Made by a program: the position numbers and the translations under genes
NCBI GenBank assembly: GCA_014238905.1
Contig: JABAAE010000010.1
Span: forward strand, 170,153-234,152
Origin: Planctomycetota bacterium
Lineage (GTDB): Bacteria > Planctomycetota > Planctomycetia > Pirellulales > Pirellulaceae
Direction: 5' to 3'
DNA: 64,000 nt
Part shown: positions 38,458 to 47,743 of the stretch, in pieces
Layout of the letters: every line of letters starts with the position of its first letter
How positions within the stretch are numbered: the first letter of the stretch is position 1
Notes under the pieces: model-generated
Told to the model about the DNA's origin: nothing
What the model saw: the letters and a program-made list of their open reading frames with translations, nothing else
Databases searched by the model: none

Positions 38458-39612
38458 ATGACTATGAAAATCGAGCCGTTTCTGACCGAACAGTTTTTTG
38501 CCGACTACGAATTTTCATCTCCGCACCTTTTGGCCTCGTCGGATTGTGAGACGCTATCGATCGCGACTTTGCTAAAGATGGCCGGGTCAAGTCTCGAGGA
38601 ATTGGGGCAGGTGACCCTCGGCTATACTGAATCGCAGGGAAACCTAATGCTTCGATCCCGGATTGCAGAAATGTACAGCGGTATTGAGCCCTCAGACATC
38701 GTGATCCTGACATCGCCCGTGGAAGGCATTTATCTTGGCATGCAGGCGCTGTTGGAAGCCGGCGACGAAGTGGTTGCCTTGCGACCGGCTTACGACGCCC
38801 TGAACAATGTGGCCAGGCACCTATGCCGAAAAGTGGTCCCATGGAAACTAAGCCCCGGTGACGGCCAGTGGACACTCGATTTTGACCAACTCGATTCTCT
38901 AGTGGGTGCTCGAACAAAAATGATCGTTGTAAACTTTCCCCACAACCCAACCGGTTTTGTCCCTTCGCCGGCCGAGTTTGAGCAATTGATTTCGTTCGCC
39001 CGCCAACACGATCTTTGGTTATTCTGCGATGAAATTTACCGCGGACTTGAATGGGATGCTGCCATTGCCTCAGCAGCCGAGCTTTATGAAAAGTCAATTG
39101 TCCTGGGGGGATTGTCGAAGACTTACGGCTTGCCCGGTTTACGGGCAGGTTGGCTGGTGGTGCGAGATGCCGAAATTCGCGCAGAGTTAATCAACTGGAA
39201 GCACTACACCACCATTTGCCCGGCTGCTCCGACCGAATTTCTCGCAGAAAAAGCACTCTCGATCCGTTATGAGCTTGCCAATCGAAGTAAGGCGATCATC
39301 CAGCAAAATCTTAGTTTATGCCGGGAGTTTTTTGCCCGCTTTGGCGATTTGTTTACTTGGCGAGCTCCGCAGGCTGGATCGGTGGCGTTTGTAGAACTCA
39401 ATCTCGACCAATTGGGTTTTGAATCTGCCACAGAGTATTGTCATCACCTCGCACAGGATCACGGGATCGTGCTGCTACCGGGGAAGTGCCTCGGTGACGA
39501 CGATCGATTCGTTCGAATGGGGCTCGGGCGGGAAGCCTTTGGAGCTTCGTTGGCAGCTTACGCGGCTGTGATTTCGGCGATGGGTGGAAGGTCTCCCGTT
39601 TCGAGCGGTTAG
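38458..39612 (+). CDS. class I/II PLP-dependent aminotransferase
   Basis: 384 aa from the ATG at 38458 (a second ATG lies two codons later). Fold-type I motifs are present in order: 'LGYTESQGNLMLRSRIAEMY', 'NFPHNPTG' (159-166, PLP-contacting Asn163), 'CDEIYRG' (Asp191), PLP Lys221 in 'GGLSKTYGLPGLRAGW', and a substrate-carboxylate Arg in 'RFVRMGLGR' near the C-terminus. The gene is cytoplasmic, with no signal peptide. Within the family it is closest in style to the aspartate/capreomycidine-synthase-like branch ('LSKTYGLPGLRAGW'), but the substrate cannot be fixed. No biosynthetic neighbours are adjacent, so it is probably a stand-alone metabolic enzyme. Confidence 0.9.
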   Translation: MTMKIEPFLTEQFFADYEFSSPHLLASSDCETLSIATLLKMAGSSLEELGQVTLGYTESQGNLMLRSRIAEMYSGIEPSDIVILTSPVEGIYLGMQALLEAGDEVVALRPAYDALNNVARHLCRKVVPWKLSPGDGQWTLDFDQLDSLVGARTKMIVVNFPHNPTGFVPSPAEFEQLISFARQHDLWLFCDEIYRGLEWDAAIASAAELYEKSIVLGGLSKTYGLPGLRAGWLVVRDAEIRAELINWKHYTTICPAAPTEFLAEKALSIRYELANRSKAIIQQNLSLCREFFARFGDLFTWRAPQAGSVAFVELNLDQLGFESATEYCHHLAQDHGIVLLPGKCLGDDDRFVRMGLGREAFGASLAAYAAVISAMGGRSPVSSG

Positions 39613-39773
39613 TGATTCTGGAGAGAATCGCCTTGGTGCAAATCTATTTGGGATTAAAGTTGGTGTGTTAGGAAGTCGATGTGCCGGATCGCCGGTCGGG
39701 ATAGTCGATCGACGGACCCTCTCTAGCGTCAATGAGAACAGGTCCGGTGACGACTGGCCCATGGTGGGTGCCT

Positions 39774-39857
39774 GTGCGGACTTGCCCGTGCGGACTTGCC
39801 CGTGCGGATTTTGCCGTGCGGATCTTGCCTTGCGGATTGGGCCGTGCGGATTGGGCC
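39774..39857. repeat. 6 x 14-bp tandem repeat
   Basis: Six contiguous 14-bp units based on gtgcggacttgccc. Units 1-2 are identical, units 3-6 drift to gtgcggattgggcc. It lies in the 520-bp gap between the aminotransferase gene and the convergent small zinc-ribbon gene; nothing else was seen in that gap. Confidence 0.92.
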
Positions 39858-40134
39858 GGCCTGCCCCCAATCGCCAAGGCTTTTTCGATGGCGATGACCG
39901 GTTGCTCAAACAGGAGTCGTCCTGACTCAGCCGTTAAGTATGATTTTAATTCTGGCGTCTGAACGTTCCCCCAGTCGGGCGCCAACCGAATTCGCGCTGG
40001 TGGTATTTTTGGTGTTGCCTGTTCGCCAGATGGATTCCCGTTTACGCCTCGGCCGGCAAACGAGACGTTCGAATTTTTTTTGGCGAAACCCAGAATTGGC
40101 CGTTTTCGATAAGACAATTCTCAGGGGGGTATCT

Positions 40135-40320
40135 TTATAACGACCAGTCGATGCAAAACTTTTTCCCGCAACGGACGCAGGTATACCAAACGAGCTCGGA
40201 GGGGTTGGCCAGTGCAACCTCCTGCTGTGTTTCGCAACGGGGGCAATTCACTTGCAATTGGCCGTGAATCATTCCCGGGACCGCCGCCTCCCAAGATTCG
40301 TAATCGTTGAAAAAAACCAT
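40135..40320 (-). CDS. small zinc-ribbon protein
   Basis: 61 aa with two Cys pairs, CPRC (~26-29) and CVRC (~49-52), spaced like a zinc ribbon, plus a further Cys in 'KKFCIDW'. Aromatic residues around the second knuckle ('LVWYTCVRCGKKFCIDW') suggest a folded domain. No signal peptide. No clear ribosome-binding site precedes the ATG. It lies 90 bp from the 3' end of the WD40-like lipoprotein gene on the same strand and could be its downstream partner. Called mainly because the paired Cys pattern is unlikely by chance. Confidence 0.6.
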   Translation of the reverse strand: MVFFNDYESWEAAVPGMIHGQLQVNCPRCETQQEVALANPSELVWYTCVRCGKKFCIDWSL

Positions 40321-40410
40321 GGTTTTTTTTCTGACCTGTAGGCAGGTAAATTGACGAGTCGGAGCTGGATTGTATCTGGCCCTCCTATGAGGAGGTGTGA
40401 ATGTTCTTAA

Positions 40411-42741
40411 TCAAAAACTGCCGTCCAGGGAATCGGCTTCAGCCCACTTTTCGAATTTGAAAAATCGGCCGTCTGGACTGAAGACATTCTCCGCGGCTGG
40501 TATTCGTTTTTCTTTGGATAAGAATTTTCCGGAAGGCAACTCAAAAATCGATCCTGTGTAGGCATTCACCGAAGTATTTTCTATGATCGAAACTGCCTTT
40601 CCATCCTCTTTGAATTCTGCTGCGGAGGCATCCCTGATAGCGATGATTTTGGTGAAAGGGGAGGTGGCAAAAATCAAAATCTCTTCGAGTCGGTTCGGCG
40701 ACATTCCGCCCCCACTGAGCCCGCTTCGGTCCGACATTCCGCCCCCACTCCCGACTTCTACAGCCATCCAGGCTTCATCCAAACTGAATTTGAAAACCGG
40801 TGATGGGGCGGTCTGGGAAAAAGTGCCAGTGCGGAATTTTGTTTTTTTCCCCGTGGTGATCTCTTGTAGCTCCCAATCACCTCTGGCCTCTAAAGGGATT
40901 ATTGCGTATTCCAATGATGGACTCAATTGGAATTCTTCCGAGGGTGGACTGAACTTGTTTTCAATTCTATTTCCGGTGTTAATGTCGAAATCAAGTACAG
41001 AAGAACCTAATGGAATTTCACCGTAGGTCCCCCTGTTAGCCCGACCGTGGACCCGGCCAGTGCCATAGGAACGGGAAATCGTTTTCCCTGTGTGCGTATC
41101 GATCAGCCATGATTCCTGTGGAACCCAGTTCATCCCCATCATTTCCTCCTCCAGCATGTCATCATCAGGGGCCATTCCAGACGAACCGCCCCCTAAACCC
41201 AAAAAATCATCCCCTGAGTCGGGGCGTTGTGTTGTTCCTAAAACGAGCCGAAGAGTCTTGCCATCTTGAAGGAACCGGGCGCCTAGCAAAGGACGGGAAG
41301 GTGCGATCGGCAAGGCGATTGGTTTGCGGGTGTTGGAATTAAAAATAGTAATCTTCTTGTAAACCGTTTGCAGAAAATGTTGAGCGTTGGGGCTGATAAT
41401 TAGTTGTTTTGCAGAAGACCCCCAAACGAATTTTTTAAATTCAGTCACGCTGAATTTTAAGGGCAAGATTTTCTGGGCTGCCGTGTATTTCTCATAGTTT
41501 TCAAAAGCAAATGCGTTGCAATTGCCTGAACGTTTTCCGGTGGAAAGGTGGATCATGGATTCTTCGCCAACAAAAAGAAACTGTTCATCGCTGGAAAACT
41601 GAATGGTGTCGTACCCGTGGAAGCCGTTTTGGGTGCTTAATTCAGTCCAAGGTTCTGTTTGATAAATGGATACCGTCTCGCTCTTCTTTTGATTCAGCCG
41701 ATCGGTTTTGTTTTTTATTTCGGCGATGGCGGCATAAAATTTGCCAGACGGACTGAATCCGCTTGATGTGGCGATTTTTCCTCGCTCGGCAAAAAGTTCT
41801 TTTTTTGTGCCCGTGTCGAAAGCCGTGACCACATTTTTGTTTTGTTGCAATAACACTTTGCCGCTGGGACTGGTGAATTCTCTAGGACCGGGGGATGGCC
41901 CCGGACCGCGACCGGTTAAATCAGCTATTGCGTATTCAGTTGACGGTTGGACGCCATCGCGGATGACGATAGATCTGTTAAATCGGCCCACCTCCCCCGG
42001 TTTCTTTAAGGTCGTAAAAGGCCACAAGGGTTCCTTGATGGAACGTTTTTCTACGATCATTTCATTTTGGTCGTTATAGCTCACACCGTCGATGACGGTA
42101 TGTTTATAGACCCATTTACCCTCTTGCCATGAGAAATGGTAAACGTTTTTCTCGGGGTTGATCTCGACCAGATGGTCGGCCGCTCTGGCGGTTTCTTCGG
42201 TGGTGAAATCGGATCTCCCGGTTTTGTTTCCCAGAACAAGCTGTTCAATTTCGATGGTGACATTGGCCGTAAAAGGTGAAATGACTGAATTTGTCTTTTT
42301 CACGTCGAATGAAACAGCCTTTACCCGGGATTCGGTCTTGCTCCAATGATTGGTGATGTCAAGTTCTGGATTGGGTCTGGTGATGACCAGTTGCTTCCTT
42401 TGTTGAGCGGCCGTCAGCAGTTCTTTAAATTGCTTGACAACCACTTCTTCATTGGACAGAGGGGGCGGTTTAACTTCTGTCGGTTCTTTTTTATTGATCG
42501 GTTGACCGGGCGGATCAGCAACCGGTGGATCGTTTTTGGGCGGCCTTTCTTTTGCCGGATCTTTTATTACCGGAGGTGGCTGGGGCTGGCTTTCGACTCT
42601 TTTATCTGGCTCGGACGTTTGGTCGGCCAACAGTTCGAGCTTCTTTTCTAGTTCCGCGATTTTGGCTTTGTCACTTCCTCCACAACCGATCAATCCGCTG
42701 GTGATCAGTACGGTGACAGTCAGCTTTGTAAGATACCTCAC
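40411..42741 (-). CDS. lipoprotein with WD40-like beta-propeller repeats
   Basis: 776 aa. The start was placed at GTG 42741: GGAG lies upstream at good spacing and the first residues form a lipoprotein signal (YLTKLTVTVLITSGLIGC, lipobox LIGC). The frame extends 125 codons further upstream but reads as low-quality sequence. After the lipobox come a short coiled coil (KIAELEKKLELLADQ) and a Pro/Lys-rich linker (~45-95). A mixed domain follows, then propeller-like repeats ('FTSPSGKVLLQQNKNVVTAFDTG', 'FSPSGKFYAAIAEIK', 'FSSDEQFLFVGEESMIHLSTG', 'ISPNAQHFLQTVYKKITIFNS'). It is probably a periplasmic scaffold; no enzymatic motif was found. Confidence 0.82.
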   Translation of the reverse strand: MRYLTKLTVTVLITSGLIGCGGSDKAKIAELEKKLELLADQTSEPDKRVESQPQPPPVIKDPAKERPPKNDPPVADPPGQPINKKEPTEVKPPPLSNEEVVVKQFKELLTAAQQRKQLVITRPNPELDITNHWSKTESRVKAVSFDVKKTNSVISPFTANVTIEIEQLVLGNKTGRSDFTTEETARAADHLVEINPEKNVYHFSWQEGKWVYKHTVIDGVSYNDQNEMIVEKRSIKEPLWPFTTLKKPGEVGRFNRSIVIRDGVQPSTEYAIADLTGRGPGPSPGPREFTSPSGKVLLQQNKNVVTAFDTGTKKELFAERGKIATSSGFSPSGKFYAAIAEIKNKTDRLNQKKSETVSIYQTEPWTELSTQNGFHGYDTIQFSSDEQFLFVGEESMIHLSTGKRSGNCNAFAFENYEKYTAAQKILPLKFSVTEFKKFVWGSSAKQLIISPNAQHFLQTVYKKITIFNSNTRKPIALPIAPSRPLLGARFLQDGKTLRLVLGTTQRPDSGDDFLGLGGGSSGMAPDDDMLEEEMMGMNWVPQESWLIDTHTGKTISRSYGTGRVHGRANRGTYGEIPLGSSVLDFDINTGNRIENKFSPPSEEFQLSPSLEYAIIPLEARGDWELQEITTGKKTKFRTGTFSQTAPSPVFKFSLDEAWMAVEVGSGGGMSDRSGLSGGGMSPNRLEEILIFATSPFTKIIAIRDASAAEFKEDGKAVSIIENTSVNAYTGSIFELPSGKFLSKEKRIPAAENVFSPDGRFFKFEKWAEADSLDGSF

Positions 42742-42976
42742 CGGTACAGCTCCAATTAAGACAATGCTAATGGTGGTAACATAGTATAACGAAAACAAAA
42801 GGAACAAGTAGTCAACGTGACGCCGTGTCGGCGTGCGGAAACGTTGGGGGCCGGGGTGTCGGCTGCGATAGTTGAACCCCGGGACTGAACGGAAAGGGAG
42901 TCGGTCGGAACCGAGCCCGCTGTTCGTCGAGGTGGGTAGTGCGGGGAATCCCGGCGAGAGGAACTTGTTGGACCAC

Positions 42977-43905
42977 ATGAATTGCATCAAACGGATCTGA
43001 TTTGGGCTGGCGGTTCTATTGTTAGTCATTGACGGCAACCTCAGGCAAGGCGAGTGTCTGGCGGGCGGCGAGGGCAAGGCCCCGCCGTCTGGTGCTTCCG
43101 CCTGGAAAACGGACAATCAAGTTCGTCTGGCTGCGTACAACGTCCTGTACGGAATTTGGGCGGAGCCCGAACGCGTTGGCGAAATGTTCAAGCCGTACAA
43201 GTTGGATGTTATCGGCTTTAGCGAAGTGCCGGATGGCGATTGGAAAGCGCGATTGGACCGCGCGATTGGACCGCGCGTCTGGGACGCGTGCTGGGCATGA
43301 AGCACGCATACGTGGGTAAGATTTCCTCGGCAAACCATAAAGACAAATACAAGTCGCTTCTTAGCCGCACTCCGCTGACCGGCATGAATGAAATCGAAAT
43401 CACTAAAGGGTTTCGAGCTTCCCTGTTCGGTGCCGAAACAGTGGTGCGTGGGGTTCCCATTCTCGTCTATTCGACCCACATCGCTGGGACGGCCAAGGCC
43501 GACGGATCCGCCGCGGATTTTATCGCGAAATCGGTGATACCCAAGTCGAAGGCATCCAGCCTCGTCCTTCTCGGTGATCTGAACAATCTTCTTGGTGACC
43601 AAACACTCAATCGCATCGAGCCCGCAGGCATGCGATCGACATGGAGCGATCTGGGCATCGCCACAACTCGCTTGAGCTCGCACCTTCATATTGAAACGGG
43701 CAAGGAATCTGGCGTAATCGATCACCTTTATTCCAAAACCGCGTCTGGGGCAAAGGCGATTGATGGAGGTGTCATCTATAACGCCTTCAACCCCCTCAAC
43801 GAAGATAAGTTGATGCCAAGATACCGCGGTGAATGGGAGCAATTTGGAAAACCTCTTTCGGATCATCGCCCCATTTGGGCAGTCCTAGAGTTTCCGCAGC
43901 AATAA
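42977..43905 (+). pseudogene. broken endonuclease/exonuclease/phosphatase-family gene
   Basis: Two collinear halves in different frames. The first has 'VRLAAYNVLYGIW...KLDVIGFSEV'. The second continues 'GMKHAYVGKISS...VPILVYSTHIAGT...SSLVLLGDLNN...SGVIDHLYS...LSDHRPIWAVLEF', the EEP-family motifs with GDLNN and SDHRPIW. Two lesions are visible. Codon 8 of the putative signal peptide (ATG 42977, MNCIKRI then TGA at 42998) is a stop, followed in frame by the hydrophobic FGLAVLLL. Around 43249-43287 three 13-bp tandem units stand where one would keep the frame (26 extra bases). Deleting the two extra units restores 'DWKARLDRVLGMKHAYVG'. It was originally a secreted metal-dependent nuclease or phosphatase-like enzyme. 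Confidence 0.82.
43249..43287. repeat. 3 x 13-bp tandem repeat causing a frameshift
   Basis: Units gcgattggaccgc, gcgattggaccgc and gcgtctgggacgc in a row inside the nuclease pseudogene. The second and third units (26 bp) account for the frame loss. Confidence 0.9.
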
Positions 43906-44141
43906 GTTGGAGAATGAGCCGTCACCTTGTTCGTCCAAACGGCGCAATTTTGTTTCGGCCAATGGATCCGGATTTGAATAGCTGTCCGATAGCCATTATA
44001 GGTTGAGGACAAACGCCAAGGACTAAAAGGCGGAGTCTGTAGAACGACCTCCTCTCGCCCCATTCACCTGAAGTATTGAATTATCACTTAGCCGGTCGTA
44101 CCATCCCCAGCACCCCGATTAGTATAGGAATGGCTTAACAA

Positions 44142-44360
44142 ATGGAAAACCAATCAAAAGAACCCATCAATAGGCCAACGTTTCCAAGTGGTCGAGAAAC
44201 CGCTATCGGCATAGGTTTGGTTGTAGGGATCAGTGTTGGAGCTGCTTTTGGGAATGTCGGAGTTGGAATTGCTTTAGGATTAGTTTTTGGTGTGGTAATT
44301 TCGCTTACTTTCTTCGCAAAAAGATGGGAAATCAAGGTGGCGTTTAGCCGTGTCGTTTAG
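44142..44360 (+). CDS. small Gly-rich membrane protein
   Basis: 72 aa. Two adjacent hydrophobic, Gly-rich stretches (AIGIGLVVGISVGAAFGNVG and VGIALGLVFGVVISLTFF) form a glycine-zipper-like hairpin. This is a widespread type of tiny uncharacterised membrane protein in which 'GxGxGxxxG' repeats span the membrane. The N-terminus is polar (ENQSKEPINRPTFPSGRET) and would be cytoplasmic. No strong ribosome-binding site precedes the ATG. Function unknown. It sits alone between the nuclease pseudogene and the EF-hand hydrolase. Confidence 0.6.
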   Translation: MENQSKEPINRPTFPSGRETAIGIGLVVGISVGAAFGNVGVGIALGLVFGVVISLTFFAKRWEIKVAFSRVV

Positions 44361-44718
44361 GCTGTAATGAGGTCCTTCCCGAGTTGATCTGGTTTTTACA
44401 AAAAAATGCGGTTTTTTTCAAAGAGAGTCTCGTCGGCAACGAATACGTTAGAGTCTTCAAACAGTTTATGATCGAAGCGTAGGCGTTGTTTGATTTGAGT
44501 TTTCCGTTGCTCGTGAATTCCGCCCCGATAGACGAGAATCCGAGGATTCAATTTCCAGAATCAATAGAACGAATTCGAGGCTTGGTGTCCGCCGATCTGA
44601 CAGCGATAACGGCAGTTGGTCAGCGATAAAACCGCTAAGGATTAAATCTAAGCGTTATGATAAAAATCCCTGACCGTCACTAGGTTGGTCTGTTACTGAT
44701 TTCCATAGGAACCGATTT
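44361..44718. other. intergenic region
   Basis: About 360 bp; AT-richer than neighbouring coding DNA. It holds a partial direct repeat of cagcgataa at a 20-bp distance (near 44601-44630) and presumably the promoter of the hydrolase gene. No gene was seen. Confidence 0.4.
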
Positions 44719-45939
44719 ATGCCACGCTCTCCAATTCTAAATCTGTTGGTTTTCGTGACGCCGTGGTCCATTTTTATCACCTTCGTTTGCCCGGTGCTGG
44801 CAGTTTCGTCGGTGAATGTTCAGGAGGATTCGAAACAGGAGGATGAAAATCTGGATACCGCTAACGCGACTTCCATTTTAGAGATTCGACTTAACGACGG
44901 TAAGCTGTTGAAAGGGAAGCTCTTTTTGCCGCAAGATGCCAAAGCCGTGAAAGCACTCGTTGTCTTTGTGCATGGAACCGGTCCTGGAACCTATCTGAAT
45001 CATCGCAATTCGGGCAGCAAAACCTTCAACTATTTTGACTATTGGGGAAATGAGCTAAATCAACGCGGAGTTGCTTTTTTTTCTTATAACAAACGGGGCG
45101 TGACGATAAGTGATCAGCCTCCCTATTATGAAAAGGTCGACCGGGATGAATTCCGAAAAGTCGTTCCGCATCAAGATGTGGATGATCTGGCTGTGATCGT
45201 GGAACAACTAAAGGAAACTCCCTCGCTGAAAGATGCCAAGGTATCGCTGTTGGGAGCCAGCGAAGGGACCATCATTGCCGCCATGTGCGCAGAAGATCAC
45301 CCTGACCTCATCGATGCTATTTTGCTATTTGGATATGCTCACGAGGACATGTATGACATTATTGCCTGGCAGCATTCCGGCCAGGCCTCGATGATTAACC
45401 TGAACCCGGTCTTTGACAGCGACGGCGACAAGACAATCAGCAGGGAAGAATACGAGTCTGATGATGGTGAAGTTGCAAAATATCGACAGCGAGTCATGCA
45501 GGATTCCAAGTTTGATTTGCTTGACGCAAACAAAGATGGGGAATTGTCTGCCGAGGATTTCGGTCTGCGACTGAAAACCCGGCAGAGAATATTGATGCTC
45601 AATGTGAAGCAAGGCAATGAGGATTGGATCTGGGATTATTATTTTCGGATCACGGTTCCCTGGCTGCAAGAACATTTTTCGCTCGAAGCCAACAAGTCGA
45701 GGCTTACCCGGCTAAATCTACCAATCGCCATCTTTCATGGTGAACGGGATGCCAATGTGCCAGTAGAGGGTGTTTACGATCTCGATAAGCGGTTCCGAGC
45801 GCTCGGCAAAACCAACCTCAAGACTTTTGTGTTTGAGAACCATAATCACGACCTCAACTTTATGGAATGGGTAAACAACAATAAAATCCCGGCGGGCATT
45901 GAGAAGGTTTTGGAAGTGGCTGCCGAGTCCAGTCGCTAA
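44719..45939 (+). CDS. exported alpha/beta hydrolase with an EF-hand pair in the lid
   Basis: 406 aa with a hydrophobic N-terminal export segment (~8-30). The alpha/beta-hydrolase core is complete: oxyanion motif HGTG (85-88), nucleophile Ser181 in GASEGT, acid Asp344 in HGERD, and His377 in 'NHNHDL'. Between the nucleophile and the acid, where the lid normally sits, two EF-hand loops are inserted: DSDGDKTISREE (233-244) and DANKDGELSAED (269-280), both with good calcium ligands. The start is backed by TAGGAA eight bases upstream. By family it is a serine ester or peptide-bond hydrolase (S9/BD-FAE-like). The EF-hands suggest calcium-stabilised or calcium-gated substrate access outside the cytoplasm, which is inference. 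Confidence 0.87.
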   Translation: MPRSPILNLLVFVTPWSIFITFVCPVLAVSSVNVQEDSKQEDENLDTANATSILEIRLNDGKLLKGKLFLPQDAKAVKALVVFVHGTGPGTYLNHRNSGSKTFNYFDYWGNELNQRGVAFFSYNKRGVTISDQPPYYEKVDRDEFRKVVPHQDVDDLAVIVEQLKETPSLKDAKVSLLGASEGTIIAAMCAEDHPDLIDAILLFGYAHEDMYDIIAWQHSGQASMINLNPVFDSDGDKTISREEYESDDGEVAKYRQRVMQDSKFDLLDANKDGELSAEDFGLRLKTRQRILMLNVKQGNEDWIWDYYFRITVPWLQEHFSLEANKSRLTRLNLPIAIFHGERDANVPVEGVYDLDKRFRALGKTNLKTFVFENHNHDLNFMEWVNNNKIPAGIEKVLEVAAESSR

Positions 45940-46049
45940 CAGGAAGAAATTAATAATCGCTGCTCGGCCCGCGTTTATTGGCTTGGGACTGGGGCCGGAT
46001 GGGTATTGAAAACCAATCGTTTGTTTGGCTGAGCGATTTTTGGGTAAGA

Positions 46050-46109
46050 CTCAATGGTGACACGCTCAATGGTGACACGCTCAATGGTGACACGCTCATT
46101 GGTGTTATC
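46050..46109. repeat. 4 x 15-bp tandem repeat in 5' leader
   Basis: Three exact units of ctcaatggtgacacg plus a fourth degenerate one (ctcattggtgttatc). It ends 39 bp upstream of the ATG at 46149. As at 13.9 kb, the unit is a multiple of three and leaves a spurious frame open. Confidence 0.93.
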
Positions 46110-46148
46110 AAAAAAGGCAAATTGTTTTCACTTTTTGAGGAGGTGATG

Positions 46149-46535
46149 ATGAACAAAGTTCAATCTTTTCGAATCAGCGGAGTCCATTGGCGTGATGTTC
46201 CTGGATTTCTCGTTGGCTACGTGATCCTGTCGGTGATCGCCGTATTGTTTGGCTTGGCGACGGAGGCCCTTTCGGCATTCTGGACGGGTGCGAGTTTAGG
46301 GTTGGGAAGCGGATTGTTGTTAGCGTTGTCTCTGGTTTGTTGCCTTTCTAAAAAGAACGTCAGAATTCTCCCGGAGCCATTAAAAAGCGTTCTGCTGAAA
46401 CTTGAAGATCCAGCTTGCACGTTCCCATCGCGAGCATTAGCCGAAGCGGTAAAAGTCTATTGCGACGAAACTGGGGCCGACTTGTCCGAAGGGACAGCGG
46501 TGCTAAAAGGGATCTTGGCCGAACGACAGTCGTAG
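46149..46535 (+). CDS. two-helix membrane protein of unknown function
   Basis: 128 aa from the second ATG of the pair at 46146/46149, placed five bases after AGGAGG. The longer frame upstream only translates the tandem repeat. Two hydrophobic helices (~18-38 FLVGYVILSVIAVLFGL and ~48-68 LGLGSGLLLALSLVCCL) are followed by a soluble C-terminal tail of ~60 residues ('SRALAEAVKVYCDETGADLS') with helical character. I do not recognise the family. It may be a small membrane adaptor; neighbours give no functional hint. Confidence 0.7.
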   Translation: MNKVQSFRISGVHWRDVPGFLVGYVILSVIAVLFGLATEALSAFWTGASLGLGSGLLLALSLVCCLSKKNVRILPEPLKSVLLKLEDPACTFPSRALAEAVKVYCDETGADLSEGTAVLKGILAERQS

Positions 46536-46670
46536 TTGAAGATGACCGATTGTAAAATTGAAAAGAGATTTCCGACGAAGTTGTGTTGTTTTTATTTCTT
46601 CAGAATTCAACTTGATTCAGGTCCGATGGTCGGAGCTGTTTTTCTGAACTTTAGCTGACAGAGAGTGACT

Positions 46671-47687
46671 ATGCCACGATTTTACGGTTGCCTTCTTTTC
46701 ACAACTGTGCTGTTCACCGATAGCGTTGTGGGTTTATGCCAGGAATCGTCAGGAAACGCAGGGCGAATATCGAAGGTCGCCCCGGTTTTTCTAGTCGCTG
46801 ATGGACTGAACAAAGATGGTTCATTGGTAAAGAATTATCGACGAGGACTGAACTATGCCGTCGAGTATTTTGGTAGCTATGGTCCGTACTACATTTATTT
46901 GTTGGGGTCTGACAGCGAAGAGAGCGTCCGCAAAATATTTTACCAGCGGGCTGTGAACCATGTCGATCGTAATTCTTCGGCTTCGGCCAGGCAGCAAATC
47001 GAGGAGTATCTAAGACGTCCCAATGTTGTTTCCGAAATAAATGCCGTTTTGTCGGGCAGGGCAGAAGGTGGGTTGACGTGGACGCAAGATCCACCGGTCC
47101 TCTACGAGGACGTCACCACCAATGCCAAGGAGCGAGAAAAAGATCCGATTGAAAATACCTGGGGAGCCCTCCATGAATACCACCACGTTTTTCAAATGTC
47201 TCATTGCGACACCAAGCAAGAGCGAACGTCCGACAAAAACATTCACTCTTGGATGGCTGAAGGAATGGCGACCTATAGCTCGGCTAAATTTATGGAAAAC
47301 CTGGGACTGGTGGACTTCAAGGGCTACATGTTGGAGCTAAGAAAGTCAGGGGGTAACATTGGCCGGCCCAGTATCAACGAATTCATGGCCAAGACAAAAG
47401 GTTGGCAACTCGAGAACGAAAGATATTGGGACAAGGGAGGAGCCGCGCAGGTTTACTACATGCTCGGAGCTTGGGCAACGGCCTACCTGATTCACGTGCA
47501 GGGGGTCGATGAAGTGACGGTTCTCAAAGACTGGTATCTCGACATTCCGCGGGTTGGCAAAGCCGAGGCGTTCAAGAGGCATATGGGGTTGTCGCTTCCG
47601 GAGTTTTATAAAAGATTTCACACTTTCATTCGGAATTCAGATGACAAGGTTATGCAGATCTTCGAAAAGCAAGCCAAAGCAAAATGA
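46671..47687 (+). CDS. secreted gluzincin-like metallopeptidase
   Basis: 338 aa from the ATG at 46671; the GTG two codons upstream is not needed. It has an N-terminal signal peptide (FYGCLLFTTVLFTDSVVG). A zinc motif HEYHH (H168, E169, H172) is followed 25 residues later by 'WMAEGMATY', where E197 would be the third ligand. This HExxH...E arrangement is that of peptidase clan MA (gluzincins). Motif and signal support an exported zinc peptidase, but the family is not one I can name, and the C-terminal half ('GGAAQVYYMLGAWATAYLI') resembles the alpha-helical part of M1-like folds. Catalysis is likely since all ligands are present; the substrate is unknown. Confidence 0.72.
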   Translation: MPRFYGCLLFTTVLFTDSVVGLCQESSGNAGRISKVAPVFLVADGLNKDGSLVKNYRRGLNYAVEYFGSYGPYYIYLLGSDSEESVRKIFYQRAVNHVDRNSSASARQQIEEYLRRPNVVSEINAVLSGRAEGGLTWTQDPPVLYEDVTTNAKEREKDPIENTWGALHEYHHVFQMSHCDTKQERTSDKNIHSWMAEGMATYSSAKFMENLGLVDFKGYMLELRKSGGNIGRPSINEFMAKTKGWQLENERYWDKGGAAQVYYMLGAWATAYLIHVQGVDEVTVLKDWYLDIPRVGKAEAFKRHMGLSLPEFYKRFHTFIRNSDDKVMQIFEKQAKAK

Positions 47688-47743
47688 TCGGTTTGCTGAC
47701 CCAGTCCCTTTAACTTGAGTTCTCAATACGTGAATCTCCATGG

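Noticed and set aside
42742..43116. 125-codon N-terminal extension of the WD40-like lipoprotein
   Set aside because: It places the lipobox deep inside the protein; GTG at 42741 with GGAG upstream gives a normal lipoprotein start. The extension also runs into the nuclease pseudogene.
43117..43866. 249-codon minus-strand frame over the broken nuclease gene
   Set aside because: The plus strand shows clear EEP-nuclease motifs in two collinear frames; the antisense translation has none.
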